From: Micropterix aruncella
Taxonomy: Eukaryota > Arthropoda > Insecta > Lepidoptera > Micropterigidae
Reading direction: 5' to 3'
DNA length: 64,000 nt
NCBI GenBank assembly: GCA_944548615.1
Contig: OX155962.1
Coordinates: 2,569,298 to 2,633,297 of the forward strand
The notes under the pieces: model-generated
Database searches by the model: none
Seen by the model: the letters and a program-made list of their open reading frames with translations, nothing else
What the model was told of the DNA's origin: nothing
Translations under genes and position numbers: made by a program
In this document: positions 23,790-36,600 of the stretch, one piece after another
How the letters are laid out: every line of letters starts with the position of its first letter
Numbering within the stretch: the first letter of the stretch is position 1

Positions 23790-24500
23790 GGCTGACACTG
23801 CTAGAGCGATTTTCTAACCTTGAGAATGTATTGTTTACGGACGAGGCTTACTTTCACATCAACATGCACGTCAACAAGCACAATTGCCGATATTGGAGCA
23901 GGGAAAACCCTTAAACACCAAAAGCCACTTCATTCACCTAAAGCGACAGTTTGGGCTGCCATATCACCAAAGGGCATCATTGGTCCGTAATTCTTTGAAA
24001 ATAATCAAGGAAATGACATAAATGTGAATTCAGTGGAATACGTGAAGATATTGCGAGAGTTTCTGATGCCACAGTTACATGCATTTGATGAACACAACAG
24101 CAGGACCTGGATGTAACAATATGGAGCACCATGCTATACGTCAAAAGTGACTTTACAGGTCGTCAAAGAAATTTTTCCGAAAAATTGATTTCTCGCAGAG
24201 GTGATATCCCGGACCTTGCAATTTTTTCTTGTGGGGATACCTGAAAAGTCAAGTGTACCATAATTTTATTACGATAATACCTCAATTAAAACAAAACATC
24301 CGCGAGGAGATAGTCGCGATTCCCCGCAGCATGTGTCAGCGAGTTTTCTAAAGTTGGCATAATAGTCAATTGCAGGAGTGCCAGCGACGAATAAATTGCA
24401 TTAGATGTTTCTTACGTTGAATAAATGGTCAACAAAATAACATTTGTAGTTTTATTACTATTCATGTTTCAAAAGTGCAAAAGTTTTTGGCCCAACTTTA
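23790..24500 (+). pseudogene. DD41D (rosa-like) transposase fragment
   Basis: Readable pieces include LFTDEAYFHINMHVNKHNC with YWSRENP (first catalytic Asp, about 23835-23910). VWAAISPKGIIGP follows at about 23950, then a QYGAPCYTS block where the second Asp is expected (here QYGA, so the Asp is lost), then EIFP. They match the DD41D element at 34950-36257 block by block. Several stops and frameshifts are present and the N-terminal DNA-binding region is missing. The 3' end, with TTTTGGCCCAAC near 24490, resembles that family's terminal repeat. Confidence 0.85.
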
Positions 24501-24692
24501 TTTCGAGAGAAAGCTGTATTTTAGAACATTAAAGTCGTAAATAACTTTAGCTTTTTCAATTCGTACGTGATTCTTAAAGAGAAAAGTATAATATGCAACA
24601 AAGTATAAAACACTGAAAGGTCAGTACTTGAAAGTAATGTTTGTAGGACAGGCAGTAGCAACGATAAATATATAAATCTAATGGATAAAGAC

Positions 24693-24745
24693 AGAGTAAT
24701 TAAAATAAGTAATGCATAAGTTGTATTACTTATTTTAATTACTCT
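24693..24745. repeat. Perfect 21-bp inverted repeat
   Basis: 24693-24713 and 24725-24745 pair perfectly (core AATTAAAATAAGTAAT) across an 11-base loop. The right arm is the start of the 133-bp repeat that follows. Confidence 0.9.
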
Positions 24746-24847
24746 GACCCGCCTAGATACGGGACAGTTTAGTCCTAGTTAGGTGGGCAATGAGCATTAG
24801 CTGCATTTCGGTGTTCAATTTTTCCGAGTTATTTATAACATTGATAA
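24715..24847 (+). repeat. 133-bp repeat, copy 1
   Basis: Matches 28657-28789 at 132 of 133 positions. Landmarks are CCGCCTAGATACGGGACAG and GCATTAGCTGCATTTCGG. There is no ORF. A short SINE or MITE is possible. Confidence 0.9.
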
Positions 24848-26127
24848 AAAAAAAGAGTGAGCTCATAATATATGTCAAGTTTCAAAGAGTGATAGTGTAT
24901 TTGAAAGGTGCGGGCGAATTGTATAAAAACGAATAACATTTATCGATATTAAATTTCATGAAAAGATAACAACTAATGAAATAAAAGATCATGTTATTTA
25001 AAATAAAATAAAAAATATTTATTGATTTTCATCGATATACTGTATTATTGACACATGGGTATATTTTCAATGAGTGATTCTGTATATTAAACTGGACATA
25101 AGTGTTTCTTTTCACCTTATGAGATTTTTGTTTAGAGGAGATAGTTACGCAAGAAAAACTGAGTTGAAAATCATAAATAACTTTTTTTGATTTAGGCGGT
25201 GGTTACCGAGAAAAAGCATTATTATTTCAACTGGAAGGATATTATTTTATTTGTGCTATTAAATGGCCTTTCTTACTAAGACACGAATCACACTTAAGTC
25301 AATCGACGTGACCAAAATATTAATATTTAATTAATAGTTATTTCGTAGCCAGAGAAGCTAACCTAACGAGGCACAGTACACAGCTGAACCTATACTAAAA
25401 TGTATGCGCTAGCAAAACATTTTTAAATGATCATATATGGTGGATGAATCGCCAGTTACCTGAGAAACCGCCAGCAATTTGTCAAATGTGGGACATCAAT
25501 ATCACATCTCATCAGATGGACAACATCATCAGATGGAAACAAAGACTCAACATCATCAGATGGAAACAAAGGCGATTAAAATATCTATTAAACAAAAGCT
25601 GCAATCCACACATGCTTTCTATAAGCTGGGTGATTTTTTTGAGCATGCAAATTGTTTCAAATGGGAATAAAATTAATATTTAACTTTCAGGTACCTCATT
25701 TTAATTTTTATTGTTTAATAATAATATTATGAATTTAATATTTATTATGTAGATTACAATGTTTATCGTAACATACCTGACCATATACATACTTTGTTTT
25801 TTTTCCAATTTTGTTGTGATACTTTCTATTGTGTGATTATTTTTTGTATAATCACAAGTTTTTGTATATGAGTGCCTAAGATGACTATTAATATTCTTAT
25901 AATAATTATCTATTTTATATTTATACTCATGTACATAGATTCAGCTCTATTTTTTTAATTTTATTTTTCTGCCATTTAAAGCCGACTTTAGTCAACGCTA
26001 TTGTCAAAGTAATATTTCTGCTTTAATAGTTTTATATTTTATTTATTTTTTTTTTTTTTTTTTTAAAAACCAGTTGATAGGAGTTCCTACACTTGGTTAT
26101 GTCAAAAGTAATAAAAATAACAAGTAT
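24848..26127. other. AT-rich unassigned interval
   Basis: No gene. 25515-25575 has a tandem repeat of CATCATCAGATGGAAACAAA. Confidence 0.6.
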
Positions 26128-26266
26128 ATTATAAATACCTATTAAGGTATCAGATATGAACGTCGGTATTGCAAGGTATGAACGTTGAACATCCAAGCGC
26201 AGATTTTCTAGGTTATATATGTAGCGGAAACAACATTTTCCAATATTTTCAATCAAAATTCTTAAG
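26128..26266 (+). repeat. Helitron-associated repeat, orphan copy
   Basis: Matches 39020-39150 almost throughout (GATATGAACGTCGGTATTGC, AATCCAAGCGCAGATT-type text). At 39.15 kb this sequence leads directly into a Helitron terminus; here the terminus is absent. Confidence 0.8.
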
Positions 26267-27419
26267 TAATTTCGTAAAATTTTCTATCTAATTTTCTATA
26301 TAATCCTAAGTACTAAATAATCAAACAAATATTGGATAATTTCACAAATTATCATACGGGAAGATGTTTTAAAGAAAAAACACAAATACAAAGAAATCAG
26401 TAATAATAATTATAGTCAATAAATAGTTAGAAGACGAAAAAAAAAACGCAATTGTAAAATAATAATAATAATAGAAAGAATAAGGAATAATAATAGTCAA
26501 GTAGGTCAATAGAGCTGCGAAAAATTGATATTGTCGAAATCCTCAATGCTATAAATGGGGTTTTTAGTCAAAATACCCTGTACGTTTTTCTTACAGTGAA
26601 CCTCCCCAAGGCCCCTGATGTGTAATGGAAGTTGTAATGGAAGTTGTAGAATAAGTAAGATTGGCAGAGAAAGCTATTCCGAACCTTACTCAGACGCACC
26701 TTAAAATGACGCAAGCCCTCTTTATTTCGCGTATTATGCGTAATATATCTAGATATATTAATATATTACTAGCAACTGACGAATTCTAATATGCGATAAT
26801 TAGCTTAAATTGATAATTCATGCTTTTATTGTATATTCTGAATGAATAAATTGAATACTGAATACTGAATCTATACTTTACATACTCTGGAGTGAGCCAT
26901 GGATCAAATCTGGGTCCACTAATTTGCTCATGAATACGTTGCCAGGTGTGGTTACAAATATGTCTTCTCGTCAGATGATTTCACGCATTATGTTCGTCCA
27001 CGCAGATATGAATCATACCATTTAATAGCCGGTGACTGAATGCAGATCTACTGCAGGAATACTCTGCGTAAGAGCCATTGCACGTCATAATTGTACAGCT
27101 CTTTACAGTCACCTCGATGGCTTTAGACGGTAGATCCTTTATGCGTTTAATTGGCATGCAAACGGCGCGGTCGCATCAAACGCAGGAGATAAGAAATTGA
27201 AATTAATAATGCATTTGCAACGTCAAAGGTACCGGCGCAGAGTTATAATCGCTGATGGGTGAACGGAGCGAGCTTGCGCGCCTGACCATCAATGAAAATG
27301 TATGCGGAGGCAGCTGGAAGCTACTGATGTGAAAGTCTTCCTGGAAGAGCAACACTACATAAAAATAATACGTAAAATATTGCTATATGATAATATCTTT
27401 GATAAGGCAATGATACCAC
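26267..27419. other. Unassigned interval
   Basis: No gene or known element is seen; AT-rich with short AAT microsatellites near 26460. Confidence 0.55.
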
Positions 27420-28045
27420 ATCGAGGGGCGTCAATGACTACAGACGAACCTGTCACTCCATGGAGTTATAACGAGATCAAGTCATTCTGTCTTCTGTGTG
27501 ATGACCGTTAAAAAAATAATATTTGAGGAGTTCCCTTAATTCCTCATGAATCCCATCATCAGAACAGGATTTTGATAAAAATGGGACCAATCTGTAGGTA
27601 AGTATATCTTTTGAATACAAAGAGAATTTTCCAAATCGGTTTTAAAAAGGCAGAGTTCTGAGGTAACAAATATTTTTTAAAAATTGCAAATGAATTGATA
27701 GCCTCCTCCTCTTTTGAAGTAGGTTAAAAATAGATGACCTCAGGGCAACAACTAACCCCGTTGCTTAGGAAGCGTATGTTTTTAGAGTCCCCCGGTTATT
27801 CGCTGGAGTGCACAGTCGATTGGCTAATGCCGCACTGTGAGCAACTGCACAGTTCCGCCCGAGGTGTTACCCTAAATTGGAACCTCCGATCCTAACTGTC
27901 AAGGACTGCAGGTTTCAGCCGAAGGCAGAGTTCGCGGTGGCTCTTTTCGGGTTAGTGTTTCTTCGAGGAGGATACCGGATGGGAGCTGAACAGTGAGTGG
28001 GACCGAGAAAACACAAGCAGGCCATCAAGCCCGAATTGCACGGTT
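27420..28045 (+). repeat. Family 2 copy interrupted by a family 5 element
   Basis: 27428-27490 (GACGAACCTGTCACTCC..GTTATAACGA) and 27740-28045 (ACTAACCCCGTTGCTTAGG, GCACAGTCGATTGGC) are consecutive blocks of family 2. A family 5 fragment occupies the gap. Confidence 0.75.
27514..27725 (-). repeat. Family 5 fragment
   Basis: Reverse complement of 61126-61300. The right end reads CTTTTGAAGTAGGTT, and CATCATCAGAACAGGATTTT matches 61213-61235. The tandem-repeat part of the longer copy is absent. Confidence 0.85.
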
Positions 28046-28656
28046 CCGTTAGGTCCCATAACATTATTGTATACAGTATCATTTAAGTTTAATAAACTGA
28101 TTATGGTAATTTCCAATGGTATGTTTATGTTTTATTTTACTTTAGGCGCTGTGTTGCATGTTGATATAGATGAATGTATTTGTAGATTTTTGATGTTCAT
28201 CTTCATGGAGTTTTATTTCAGCTTCATAAGGAAATATCTGAAATATCGAATCGCTTTCAGCGGAAGTTTTAGTTTAGATTTGGGATTATTTTATCTTTTT
28301 GTGTTGCTATCTTCGCTCTTTTCACTATGTCCGAAAGCCTCTCAACATTTTCACACTTAGTGGCCGTCCATCTCAAATCAATATATCCATATATCATTTA
28401 TTATCCATATCATTTATTACCATATATCATTTATTATTTATTGATATCGTATTTGCGTATATGTGTATTTGCCATATTGTATTACCTACAATGTATTATT
28501 CGTACAAATTTAGTGTTTTGATTTGTATTATAATGTTATTTATTTATAATTATATATTATTCAATCTTAAAATAATAATTAAAAAAAAAAAATATTAAGT
28601 ACATTCATTTATTATAAAAATAAAAAGTTTTTTCACGTTAATTATGCTAATTGTTA
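28046..28656. other. AT-rich unassigned interval
   Basis: Short hydrophobic ORFs here follow from T-rich sequence, and none shows a domain. No gene is called. Confidence 0.6.
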
Positions 28657-28789
28657 CATAAGTTGTATTACTTATTTTAATTACTCTGACCCGCCTAGAT
28701 ACGGGACAGTTTAGTCCTAGTTAGGTGGGCAATGAGCATTAGCTGCATTTCGGTGTTCAATTTTTCCGAGTTACTTATAACATTGATAA
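28657..28789 (+). repeat. 133-bp repeat, copy 2
   Basis: Matches 24715-24847 with one difference. It lies 50 bp before an AT microsatellite. Confidence 0.9.
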
Positions 28790-28836
28790 CAATGGGGCTA
28801 AATGTACAAAAATGAAATGAATAAAGTATTAAACCT

Positions 28837-29791
<955 letters not shown>

Positions 29792-29861
29792 CGGACCCAC
29801 TTCTTGTGTGTATAATATGGAAAGTGTGTTCCTGGTGGTAACCAAAGTCCACAGAATACCT

Positions 29862-29983
29862 TAGCCCGAGAGTGCTGTTGTAGGCGTGCCATGTGTTTCG
29901 CTCGCGGTGAGCAGTGGCGTATATAAAGGGGTCCCGGTAAAAAAATAACAAAAGGCCAACGGCAAAACGGCACTCTCGGGCTA
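29862..29983. mobile_element. Small candidate MITE
   Basis: TAGCCCGAGAGTGC (29862-29875) is inverted at 29970-29983, with pairing continuing inward (about 17 of 18). At about 122 bp without an ORF it fits a MITE. GCACTCGGGCTAT also occurs alone near 31185. Confidence 0.6.
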
Positions 29984-31619
29984 TAAATGCATGCATCCTT
30001 GTCTATTGCACGGAGTAGCACGCATAGTCTTCTTGCCGCTACCTTAATTAAAATGCTGGCAACCCCCAATTGTGATAGGTTTTACGCAGGCAACCCTATT
30101 CCTTCGCGTTGAGGAAGTCAGTAGCTTCGATTTGGTGGAAAAATCAAGTTAATACATGATAGGTGCATTAATCGATAAAAAATAACCTCTTTGCACCTGG
30201 CGACCCAGGGGTTGTGACAGGTTGAGGGGTGGAAACCTATTTTTTCCACCTCTTTAGAATGGTCTCTTTACGATAACACTTCATTTACCTTCCAAACAAA
30301 TAGGTGCAATTTGAATTATATTTTGCAATTTGCTTTCTTTTTTTGTGTACTAGTGACAAGATTTTGCTAGGCAACCCTGCGGCATATTATGGCCATATGT
30401 GTAAACTTTCATTTAAATCACATTTCGATTAAAAAACTGATAGGTACACAAATTTACGGTGGGATCTTATACTACAACATTTATTGTATTTTGTATTACG
30501 TAGGTACTCGCGCTCAGCGATGGCATTGAGAACATTTTAAGAAAATGGTTCCACAAGTAGAGAATTTGTAGCCGTCATCTCTATGGAGTTCGGGGTTCTT
30601 TTGATTTTAATTTCTTCCCGGACAGTGGGGAAAAGTAAAAATTGTTCTTTTTTTTAAGTATTTTTTTTTTCAAACACCTGATCTTGGTATAGAAATTACA
30701 TTTCCAATAAAATTATTCCAAATAAACGCTTATTTCCAATTACACACAAAATTACAAAAAAAAAACTAATTATAAAAAACTTCAAAATTCAGAAATTCAG
30801 TAAAAAATATTTAAAAAACACTAGAAAAATACAAAAATAGAAATATCGAAGAAAAAAAACACAAAAATCAGCAATTTTGTAAGAAATATATAAAAAACTA
30901 GAAAAATAGAAAGCATCCAAAGAGAGTTCTAAAGTGAGATCCACATTAACTTAGATAAAACTAACATGAACAAAATTATCGAAATATAAAAATCAGAATA
31001 AAAAAATGCAAATAAATAATAATAAAAATATAAATAATCCAAAAATATTATAATTTAAACATTTAAATTAGGTACTTATAAATAATCAAAATCAAAGTAA
31101 AGCAATAGTAGACAAAAAATAAATATAATAATTAGGAATAAATATATACATCACAAATGAAATCACATTTTGAAATTCTTACGCAGCACTCGGGCTATTT
31201 TGAATATAGCACATTGAGATTTTAAAACTGCACCCGGTGGTTAGTTCCGCTGTCCAATATGTGTTCGCATATCGCTGATTTATCTCGCTGAACGTGCTAC
31301 CACGACGTGCCTCGAGTAAAGGAGTGTAAGATTGTTCTTACACTTTCTAAGAATCCTGCCCCAGGGTGAACAGCCCTGAGACGCCATATGCTAGAAAACC
31401 GGGCCAATGGATCCGGCTCACACGAAGCCCCACCTAACAGTACGAGAAGTGGAAGAAGTCACAGGCCTATATACAGGGAATGTCGACCGATATTCGACAG
31501 CTGAACGTTTTTAACAGCTTTGATGTGTTCCATCAGTCGAGTGGCTATGGGTCGTTTGTCCAACGTAGGCACATCTGCTTTCGATTTTATACCCACCCGG
31601 CGTTTGCTTGTATTACATC
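29984..31619. other. Unassigned interval
   Basis: 30600-31160 is very AT-rich without features. 31200-31480 is GC-richer, with AGAATCCTGCCCCAGGGTGA text, possibly part of family 2. No gene. Confidence 0.5.
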
Positions 31620-32238
31620 TGTAACGAACCTTAAGTCCATTACATGCGATCAACAAATGCATCGATTTCCAGTGAAAGCCACAGACACAATTCAGCTATT
31701 ATTTTGACTCGTGCAGCTATTATTTTGACTCGTGCTATGAATCAGCACGATGAAACAATTCTTTTACTCGGAATATTTTTGGATTGCATCATTGATCGGC
31801 ATATATAAACTGGCGCAAAAGCAACCAAATTATCATTCTCCGAGTGATCACCTTCCCCCAAGGTTGCGACGGCATTCGGCACTCTCTCTCACGAGTTAGG
31901 TCAACGAATCCGGCTCCTTGGTTTCCTTTCCGCATTCTCCCTGAGTCTCGAAGCATCAGTCTGTAATCCCACAGACTCGAGCCGTGCCCAGTACAAGATA
32001 CTAGGAGCACACGCACAATCTTCATCCGTATATCCTTGTAACCGCAGTCGCGCATCTATACACTCGCGTCAACGTAAATTATTCGGCAAGCGTTATAACT
32101 GGCAATATTCAAACCTTCGATCAATAAATTCCTTCTACTTCACATCAAAACCGCCTTTCAACACGGAGATAACTCGTAACTTGATACCACCACCTCACAC
32201 CAAACAACCTGGAGTCTTGTGAGGGGTGGTCCCTCACA
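31620..32238 (+). repeat. LTR (5') of an LTR retrotransposon
   Basis: 619 bp, starting TGTAACGAACCTTAAG and ending GGTCCCTCACA, so it has TG..CA ends. It matches the solo LTR at 39827-40432 (opposite strand) along its full length. A PBS follows on the same strand, so this is a 5' LTR. The downstream body is lost after about 180 bp. Confidence 0.88.
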
Positions 32239-32370
32239 GTGGTGACCCCGATTCAGAACATCTCAAAACGCACCTTCGCCTCACAGTGGAGACCCGACGC
32301 AGAATATCTCAAAACGCACCTTCGACTCACATTGGCAACCCCGACGTTCGAATCTACACACCTTCGCCTC
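32233..32370 (+). promoter_or_regulatory. Triplicated primer-binding-site unit
   Basis: Right after the LTR, CTCACAGTGGTGACCCCGA begins a unit of about 45 bp. It is repeated twice more as CTCACAGTGGAGACCCGACG and CTCACATTGGCAACCCCGAC, each unit ending in CACCTTCG. The first TGG at 32240 is the expected PBS position. Tandem PBS-bearing leaders are unusual. Confidence 0.75.
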
Positions 32371-32807
32371 ACATATCCTTTACAAGCCTCAGAGGTCGAG
32401 CTATATTTTGGGTCGGTGGGAAGATTGTTTTTATGTCGAATTTGTTTAGAATCTTACTTATTCGATCTGCCACGCCCTGTCATATTTTATTATTATTATT
32501 ATTCCCAATGGCGTTAATGTAATCGTCAGCGATTATCGCGCGCTTGACCACGCCTAGCCGGGAGCGGTCACAGCAATTTGATACTATCATGACATTTTCA
32601 ATTTCTCTCAGGCGTAGATATTATGAATGATAAGAGCGCAGAGATGATGAAGGCAGCGAAGACGATTATAAGTTGACAGCGGTGAGTACTGCCCGCCGCC
32701 ATGTTCCAGGAATAAAGTATTTGTGTAAACTAAAGCACCAGATGCTTCACGCATTCGAAAGACGAAAAGTCGAGCAGCGATAGTTATAACGTTGATTATA
32801 TATAGTA
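32371..32807. other. Unassigned interval
   Basis: Probably degraded leader of the LTR element at first, then unrelated DNA. No ORF with a domain. Confidence 0.45.
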
Positions 32808-33382
32808 CTAGCTGACCCGGCGAACTTCGTACCGCCTAACAGTCAATGAATGTCGTGTTACAGATTATCTGAACTTAATTTATGATTTTATGAAAGTAAT
32901 ACAATGAATACAAAATAAATATTAAGTTCACTACTTTATTAAGATAATGACACAAAAATAAATATAAAAGTACAAAAAATAACTATATCAATCGCGTGAC
33001 AGCAAGACATGATTGAATTAAAAAATTTACATATTGTGCAGCATGGGATGCACTCGGTTTAATTCTCTTCATTGAAGCACCTTGTGATATACGATATTTA
33101 TTGTTTTTTTATCAGGCGCAAGAACAAATAAAGCGGATGATTTGCCCACACATGCCACGTACAACTGACCATGAGAAAAACACGGATTTACATTTTATAT
33201 GGGAAAATGTTTCTTCTTTTATCTTAATTTTTCGTCAATTTTCCAATTTCCGTTTTTAATAGTTATTCTGCTATTCGGGACGGAGACAAATACTACAAAT
33301 CAAAAGCCACGAAAATCGGTCTAGCCGTTCTCGAGTTATAAGTGTTCGAACAAACCCGACTTTTTTTAAATATATATATAGA
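32808..33382 (-). mobile_element. Helitron, internally deleted
   Basis: On the minus strand the element starts TCTATATATATA (33382) and ends GTCAGCTAG (32808) followed by T. It has a short GC-rich hairpin (GGCG..CGCC around GAAGTTC) about 10 bases before the CTAG end. These are the terminal features of rolling-circle Helitrons. It retains only the C-terminus of the RepHel protein. The end sequence CTGACCCGGCGAACTTCG, as read on the plus strand, recurs at 39152-39184. Confidence 0.88.
33069..33200 (-). pseudogene. Helitron RepHel helicase, C-terminal end
   Basis: The frame reads NPCFSHGQLYVACVGKSSA, then LFVLAPDKKT.NIVYHKVL and a stop at 33069-33071. This is the conserved end of the PIF1-type helicase domain of Helitron RepHel, which unwinds DNA for rolling-circle transposition. 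About 40 codons remain of a protein normally over 1000 residues long. The upstream frame is lost. Confidence 0.85.
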
Positions 33383-34000
33383 CTAGTGGTATTACCCGGC
33401 GTTGCCCGTCTTATATCCATGCTCGAATATCTATGAATGCCAATTGTCATGACGATCGGTTCAACGGTAAAGAGGTTGATGTACTGCAGCGCCATCTGGT
33501 GGCGAGTGGTGGCATTAAAAATAATAGCACGAAAATGTTATGCGTGCTCATGGGTTTATGTATACCAATTTTAATGGCGATCGGTTGGACGGTATAGAAG
33601 TCGACGTGCTGCAGCGCCATCTGGTGGCGAGTTACAATAAAGTTAAAGCGCGAAAATATTGTGCTTTTTCAAATGTCTATGTATACCAATTTTCATGACG
33701 ATCAGTTGAGAGGTATAGTTGATGTACTGGAGCGCCATCTGGTAGCGAGCTACAGTAAAGTTAATAGCGCGAAAATATTATGTGTGGTCAAGTGTCTATG
33801 TATACTAATTTTCAAGGCGATCGGTTGAGCGGTATAGAAGTTGATGTGCTGATGTGTGTTGATGTGCATCAAATGGTAAGTTACAACAAAGCGAATATCA
33901 TAAAAACCAATATCAAAAAATACATATCTGTGCCAACTTTCACGATGATCGGTCAAACGGTTTCGTAAAGCAAATACACCAAAGCTACACATATACCAGG
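33383..34000 (-). mobile_element. Second Helitron 3' end with 117-bp tandem repeats
   Basis: Directly abutting the first Helitron, the minus strand reads GGCAACGCCGGGTAATACC and then ACTAG, again a hairpin plus CTAG. Its subterminal region (33400-33990) is four to five degenerate units of about 117 bp. These share CAATTTTCATGACGATCGG, GGTATAGAAG and GCGCCATCTGGTGGCGAG. The 5' end of the element was not found. Confidence 0.75.
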
Positions 34001-34919
34001 TTTCAGGTATTCTGGAAGCAATATACTAAAACATCTGTACAAAATTTTTTTCATCAGCAATTTTGATTATTAGATTATTTTCTATTTATCAAAAGTTTTC
34101 AAAACAATTATAATTTACAAAAAATAATTTATATTGCCACAACTATACCATGATAGTTAATATTCTTTAATTAATTACATTATTTAAAATTTTAGAGGCA
34201 AAGACGCATCCAAGTATAGGAAAGCCTACCTACTGGAGCAGAACTAAATTGTATTGTATTGTATTGTATTGTAAACGCAGGGATTCAAGCAGATCATCGA
34301 TCTGGCAAAATTTATTCGTGTCATATCTGTATAAAATCCACCGTTAACATTAATCTGTGGTGCAGCATCCGATTTATATCTCTCGTGTCACTGCATGCGC
34401 GCGCCTTCCGTGAAGGTGTGTTAGCTTACACTGTTTTTACCAAGGCGGTGTTAATTATCACGATGTTTCTAGATAAGCAAAAGATTGTAATTATAGATGG
34501 CACTGAAAGGAACTGGAGTGGGCCGAAACCGGGGCACACCGACCAAAACCGCCTAAAGATATAAAGAAAGAAAAAAAATAGTGGAATGCTTATACAGAAC
34601 GATGCAACGTCATGCTAGCTATACTCTATTCAGGGAATCGATGATATACTGAACTATAAATTTCCTTTTTATAAAATTTACATGGCATATTGCATGTAAC
34701 TTCTTATTTCGTTTTTATTTTTTAACTTTAACAATTATTGTATAACTTTAAGTCAAAACATTTTTTTCCGTGAACTTTTAAGAGATTTTTAATTTAACTT
34801 GCGAGTACTTTATAAGCCATAAGACATAAGTAAAATGTACTCCTACAATATAATTTATAATTGCCGTATGTACTCGATGTATATATCAATAGATAGATAA
34901 ACAAGAAAATATTTTAAAA
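34001..34919. other. Unassigned interval
   Basis: No gene. 34250-34272 is a short TGTAT microsatellite. The ORF at 34259-34564 has no domain. Confidence 0.55.
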
Positions 34920-34949
34920 AGAACCAAAAACACGACTGCCGTTATTATA

Positions 34950-36257
34950 CAAGATGGACCAAAAGTCCGTTTACTTTTAAATCAGTACTTACGTCGAGCA
35001 GCGAAGGCGGGGTGGGGCGGAGGGGGTACGTAACTCGAGAGCAGCCTATGGGAATTCAGTGCCATGGCGCCATTCAACGGAGCACAACGTGCGTTCTGCG
35101 TACGCGAGTACTATCGAAACAACGATTCTCCGACTATAGCGCAACGAAAATTTTGCGCTCACTACAACTTACGGCAGAAAAATGAAGCTCCATCAATTCA
35201 ATTGATTAGAAAATGGGTACACAAGTTTGAGGAGACAGGTTCAACAATGGATAAACCACGATCCGGCCGATCTAGGACTTCAAGGGATGCCGAACACGTA
35301 GAGACTGTAAGAACATCCGTTCGCGAACAGCCTACCCTCTCTACTCGAAAGCGGTCAAGTGTCTTAAATGTGCCAAGAACATCTTTAATTCGTATTCTCC
35401 ACAAAGATTTACATTTACATCCTTAAAAAAATCAAATGGTGCAGGAATTAAAGCCACAAGATCATGCTCATAGGCTCCAGTTTGCTAAGGATATGCTAGA
35501 GAAGTTCACCAACTTTAACAACATTTTTTTCTCAGACGAAGCACACTTCCACTTAAATGGACACGTGAACCGGCAAAATTGCAGGTACTGGAGTGACACT
35601 AATCCTAAATTGAAGCATCAAAATCCCTGCATTCGCCCAAAGTTACTGTATGGGCAGCTTTGTCAGCAAGAGGGATTATTGGTCCATATTTTTACGAAGA
35701 TCAAAATGGACATGCTGTTACAGTGAACACAGAGCGGTATATAGCCATGCTACGGAACTTTTTTACTCCAGCGCTACAGAATTTGAATGGTTTTAATCAA
35801 CGCTCATGGTTTCAACAAGATGGGGCCACATGTCACACCTCCAATGACTCATTGATTGCAGTTCGTGAAATTTTTGGTCAAAAAGTGATATCAAAAAGAG
35901 GTGACGTTAACTGGCCACCTCGTAGTCCAGATTTATCCCCAATGGATTTTTTTCTTTGGGGATACCTTAAAAATAAAGTTTTTGACACCAACCCAGCGTC
36001 TCTTGAAGAATTAAAGGGACGCATCAGCGAAGAAATGCAAAACATTTCAGAAAACACCTGCAAGGCCGTGATAGAAAATTTTCGCTCCAGGTTGCAACAG
36101 TGTCGTGAGGGACAAGGGTCACATATGGATGATGTAATATTCAAAAAATAAAATCCCTACTTGTCTTTTTTAATAATAAATAAACAGATTTTGCAGCATT
36201 TATCTAGTTTTGTTTTTATCATTGTTTAAAAAGTAAACGGACTTTTGGTCCACCCTG
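34950..36257 (+). mobile_element. DD41D (rosa-like) Tc1/mariner element, nearly complete
   Basis: The terminal repeats of about 30 bp share GGACCAAAAGTCCGTTTACT, and the outer ends read CAAGATGG and, inverted, CAGGGTGG. A TA duplication flanks the 1308-bp element (34948-34949, 36258-36259). It contains one transposase gene with two lesions. Confidence 0.95.
35064..36151 (+). pseudogene. DD41D transposase, two lesions
   Basis: The ORF starts MAPFNGAQRAFCVREYY. A helix-turn-helix region (about residues 1-110) contains RKWVHKFEETGS and DKPRSGRSRTSR. The catalytic core has the first Asp in FFSDEAHFH, the second in WFQQDGATCHTS, and the third in SPDLSPMDFFLWGYL. I count 41 residues between the second and third Asp, hence DD41D. 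One in-frame TAA (35424-35426) and one single-base frameshift near 35640 break it. The length (about 360 codons) is normal. This transposase would cut and paste its own element at TA sites in the nucleus. Confidence 0.93.
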
Positions 36258-36600
36258 TATTTATAATTATTTTTATTACGTTTTTTTATGAAATATTTGT
36301 GGTTTATGTATTTATCCATATAGATACATGTACATTTCCGAAATGTACTCAATCAGACGTTTCATTCGACACTTAACACGATATATGTTAATTTATTGAC
36401 ATTTGGACATTTAAGCAACTATTTACTTGATGTTTGGCCGTTAAGGTACGCCACACGGGATGACATAACAATTCTAACAATACCACATAGATGAATCCTA
36501 AACACATAACACTCCTATTTTTGGGCAGTCTTGTAATAAATGGAAATGATCGCGGTCTCACATTTGTCTGAACCATTTTGATAATGCAGGTTGCATATTA

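Larger units (their letters stand above)
34920..36600 (+). repeat. Family 3 copy interrupted by a DD41D transposon
   Basis: ACACGACTGCCGTTAT ends at the left TA, and ATAATTATTTTTATTACG resumes at the right. Joined, these match the reverse complement of 5933-6130. 36270-36600 aligns with 44745-45090. Confidence 0.85.
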
